A stretch of 6,975 nucleotides of DNA. Origin: PBB1 sp031380885 (GTDB lineage Bacteria > Pseudomonadota > Gammaproteobacteria > Burkholderiales > Burkholderiaceae_C). The translations under genes were made by a program, and so were the position numbers. The DNA lies in contig JANMXL010000033.1 in assembly GCA_031380885.1 (NCBI GenBank), forward strand, positions 1-6,975, given 5' to 3'. Of the stretch, positions 6,578 to 6,975 are shown piece by piece. The notes under the pieces were generated by a model, which was given only the letters and a program-made list of their open reading frames with translations, searched no databases and was not told where the DNA came from. Position 1 is the stretch's first letter; every line of letters begins with the position of its first letter.

Positions 6578-6975
6578 TCAGAACACTGCCTTCGGTGCTT
6601 GGCAGTTGTCGACAGCAGTACCGCCGACCAGCTTGGTCCAAGGGATGATGGAGTTGGTGCCGGTGTAATCTGGCGTCGTGTCAGGAGCCACCGTCTGGCG
6701 TGTCAAGAGCGCCATCAGGCCGGCCGCACCGAAAGACTGGTTGGTACCGTTGATCTGCTTGATGATCGCCTTGTTGGCGAGGTCGGTGCCCAAGCGTGCA
6801 ACAAAGGCCGGGTAGCCCTCCGCGGTGGCGGTGGCGATCGCGCCGTCGATGCGGGTATTCAACGATGCCTCGGTGTAGAAGCGGTAGCGACCCGAAGCGG
6901 TATTGGCCTGATTCGGTGCCACACCGTCCACCTTGACAAAGCGCCAGCTGGCATTCGGCTTGTCTTCGGTGGTCA
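6578..6975 (-). CDS. C-terminal fragment of a PstS-like substrate-binding protein (5' end beyond the right edge)
   Basis: The minus strand is open from the right edge to a TGA at 6580-6578, giving 131 visible codons. The fragment begins TTEDKPNASWRFVKVDGVAP and continues N-Q-A-N-T-A-S-G-R-Y-R-F-Y-T-E-A. This has the form of the C-lobe of PstS-type phosphate-binding proteins, where a 'K-V-D-G-V-x-P-T/N ... G-x-Y' segment crosses back between lobes. It then reads as an alpha-helical stretch (PAFVARLGTDLANKAIIKQI) and ends in WTKLVGGTAVDNCQAPKAVF. A GTG at 6931-6929 could be mistaken for a start, but the frame clearly runs upstream of it. The gene is co-directional with the TpsA gene and separated from it by 198 bases and a strong terminator. 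A PstS-like or DING-type periplasmic/secreted phosphate-binding protein is the best guess. Another type-2 periplasmic binding protein is possible, because the ligand-binding N-lobe is not visible. Confidence 0.6.
   Translation of the reverse strand, partial: TTEDKPNASWRFVKVDGVAPNQANTASGRYRFYTEASLNTRIDGAIATATAEGYPAFVARLGTDLANKAIIKQINGTNQSFGAAGLMALLTRQTVAPDTTPDYTGTNSIIPWTKLVGGTAVDNCQAPKAVF

Noticed and set aside
1..6975. tRNA, rRNA, CRISPR arrays and insertion sequences
   Set aside because: No cloverleaf, regularly spaced direct repeats, rRNA-like stretch or transposase motif was found by eye on either strand.

Overview
The window is GC-rich DNA with strongly G/C-ending codons. It looks like a betaproteobacterium, probably of the Burkholderiales; this is inferred from base composition and protein style, not from a marker gene. 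All convincing coding signal is on the minus strand, so the region reads from right to left.

The right edge (6578-6975) holds the last 131 codons of a gene that enters from outside the window. Its product resembles the C-terminus of a PstS-like periplasmic or secreted substrate-binding protein. The intergenic gap (6380-6577) carries two hairpins in tandem on the minus strand: a small cUUCGg stem-loop, then a perfect 12-bp stem followed by a T-rich tract. The second is a good rho-independent terminator for the PstS-like gene. After it come about 120 bases of leader with a weak candidate promoter that contains a PHO-box-like half-site.

The rest of the window (1-6379) is one uninterrupted minus-strand reading frame of 2126 codons that is still open at the left edge. 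It encodes a giant exoprotein of the filamentous haemagglutinin/HMW1 type, secreted by two-partner secretion (a TpsA protein). It has a Sec signal peptide, a well-preserved TPS secretion domain in the first ~165 residues, and then nearly 2000 residues of Gly/Ala/Ser/Thr/Val-rich beta-helix passenger with recurring V/I-D-V-S/T-G-G turns. A less repetitive, more conserved block lies near residues 1540-1620. The C-terminus and the outer-membrane TpsB partner lie outside the window.

The long plus-strand open frames inside this gene are antisense shadows caused by high GC and biased codons. A PstS-like gene directly upstream of an HMW-like TpsA recalls the phosphate-starvation locus of Pseudomonas aeruginosa (LapA and PdtA/PdtB beside the Hxc secretion cluster). 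The most interesting testable idea here is that this adhesin is part of a phosphate-limitation response.
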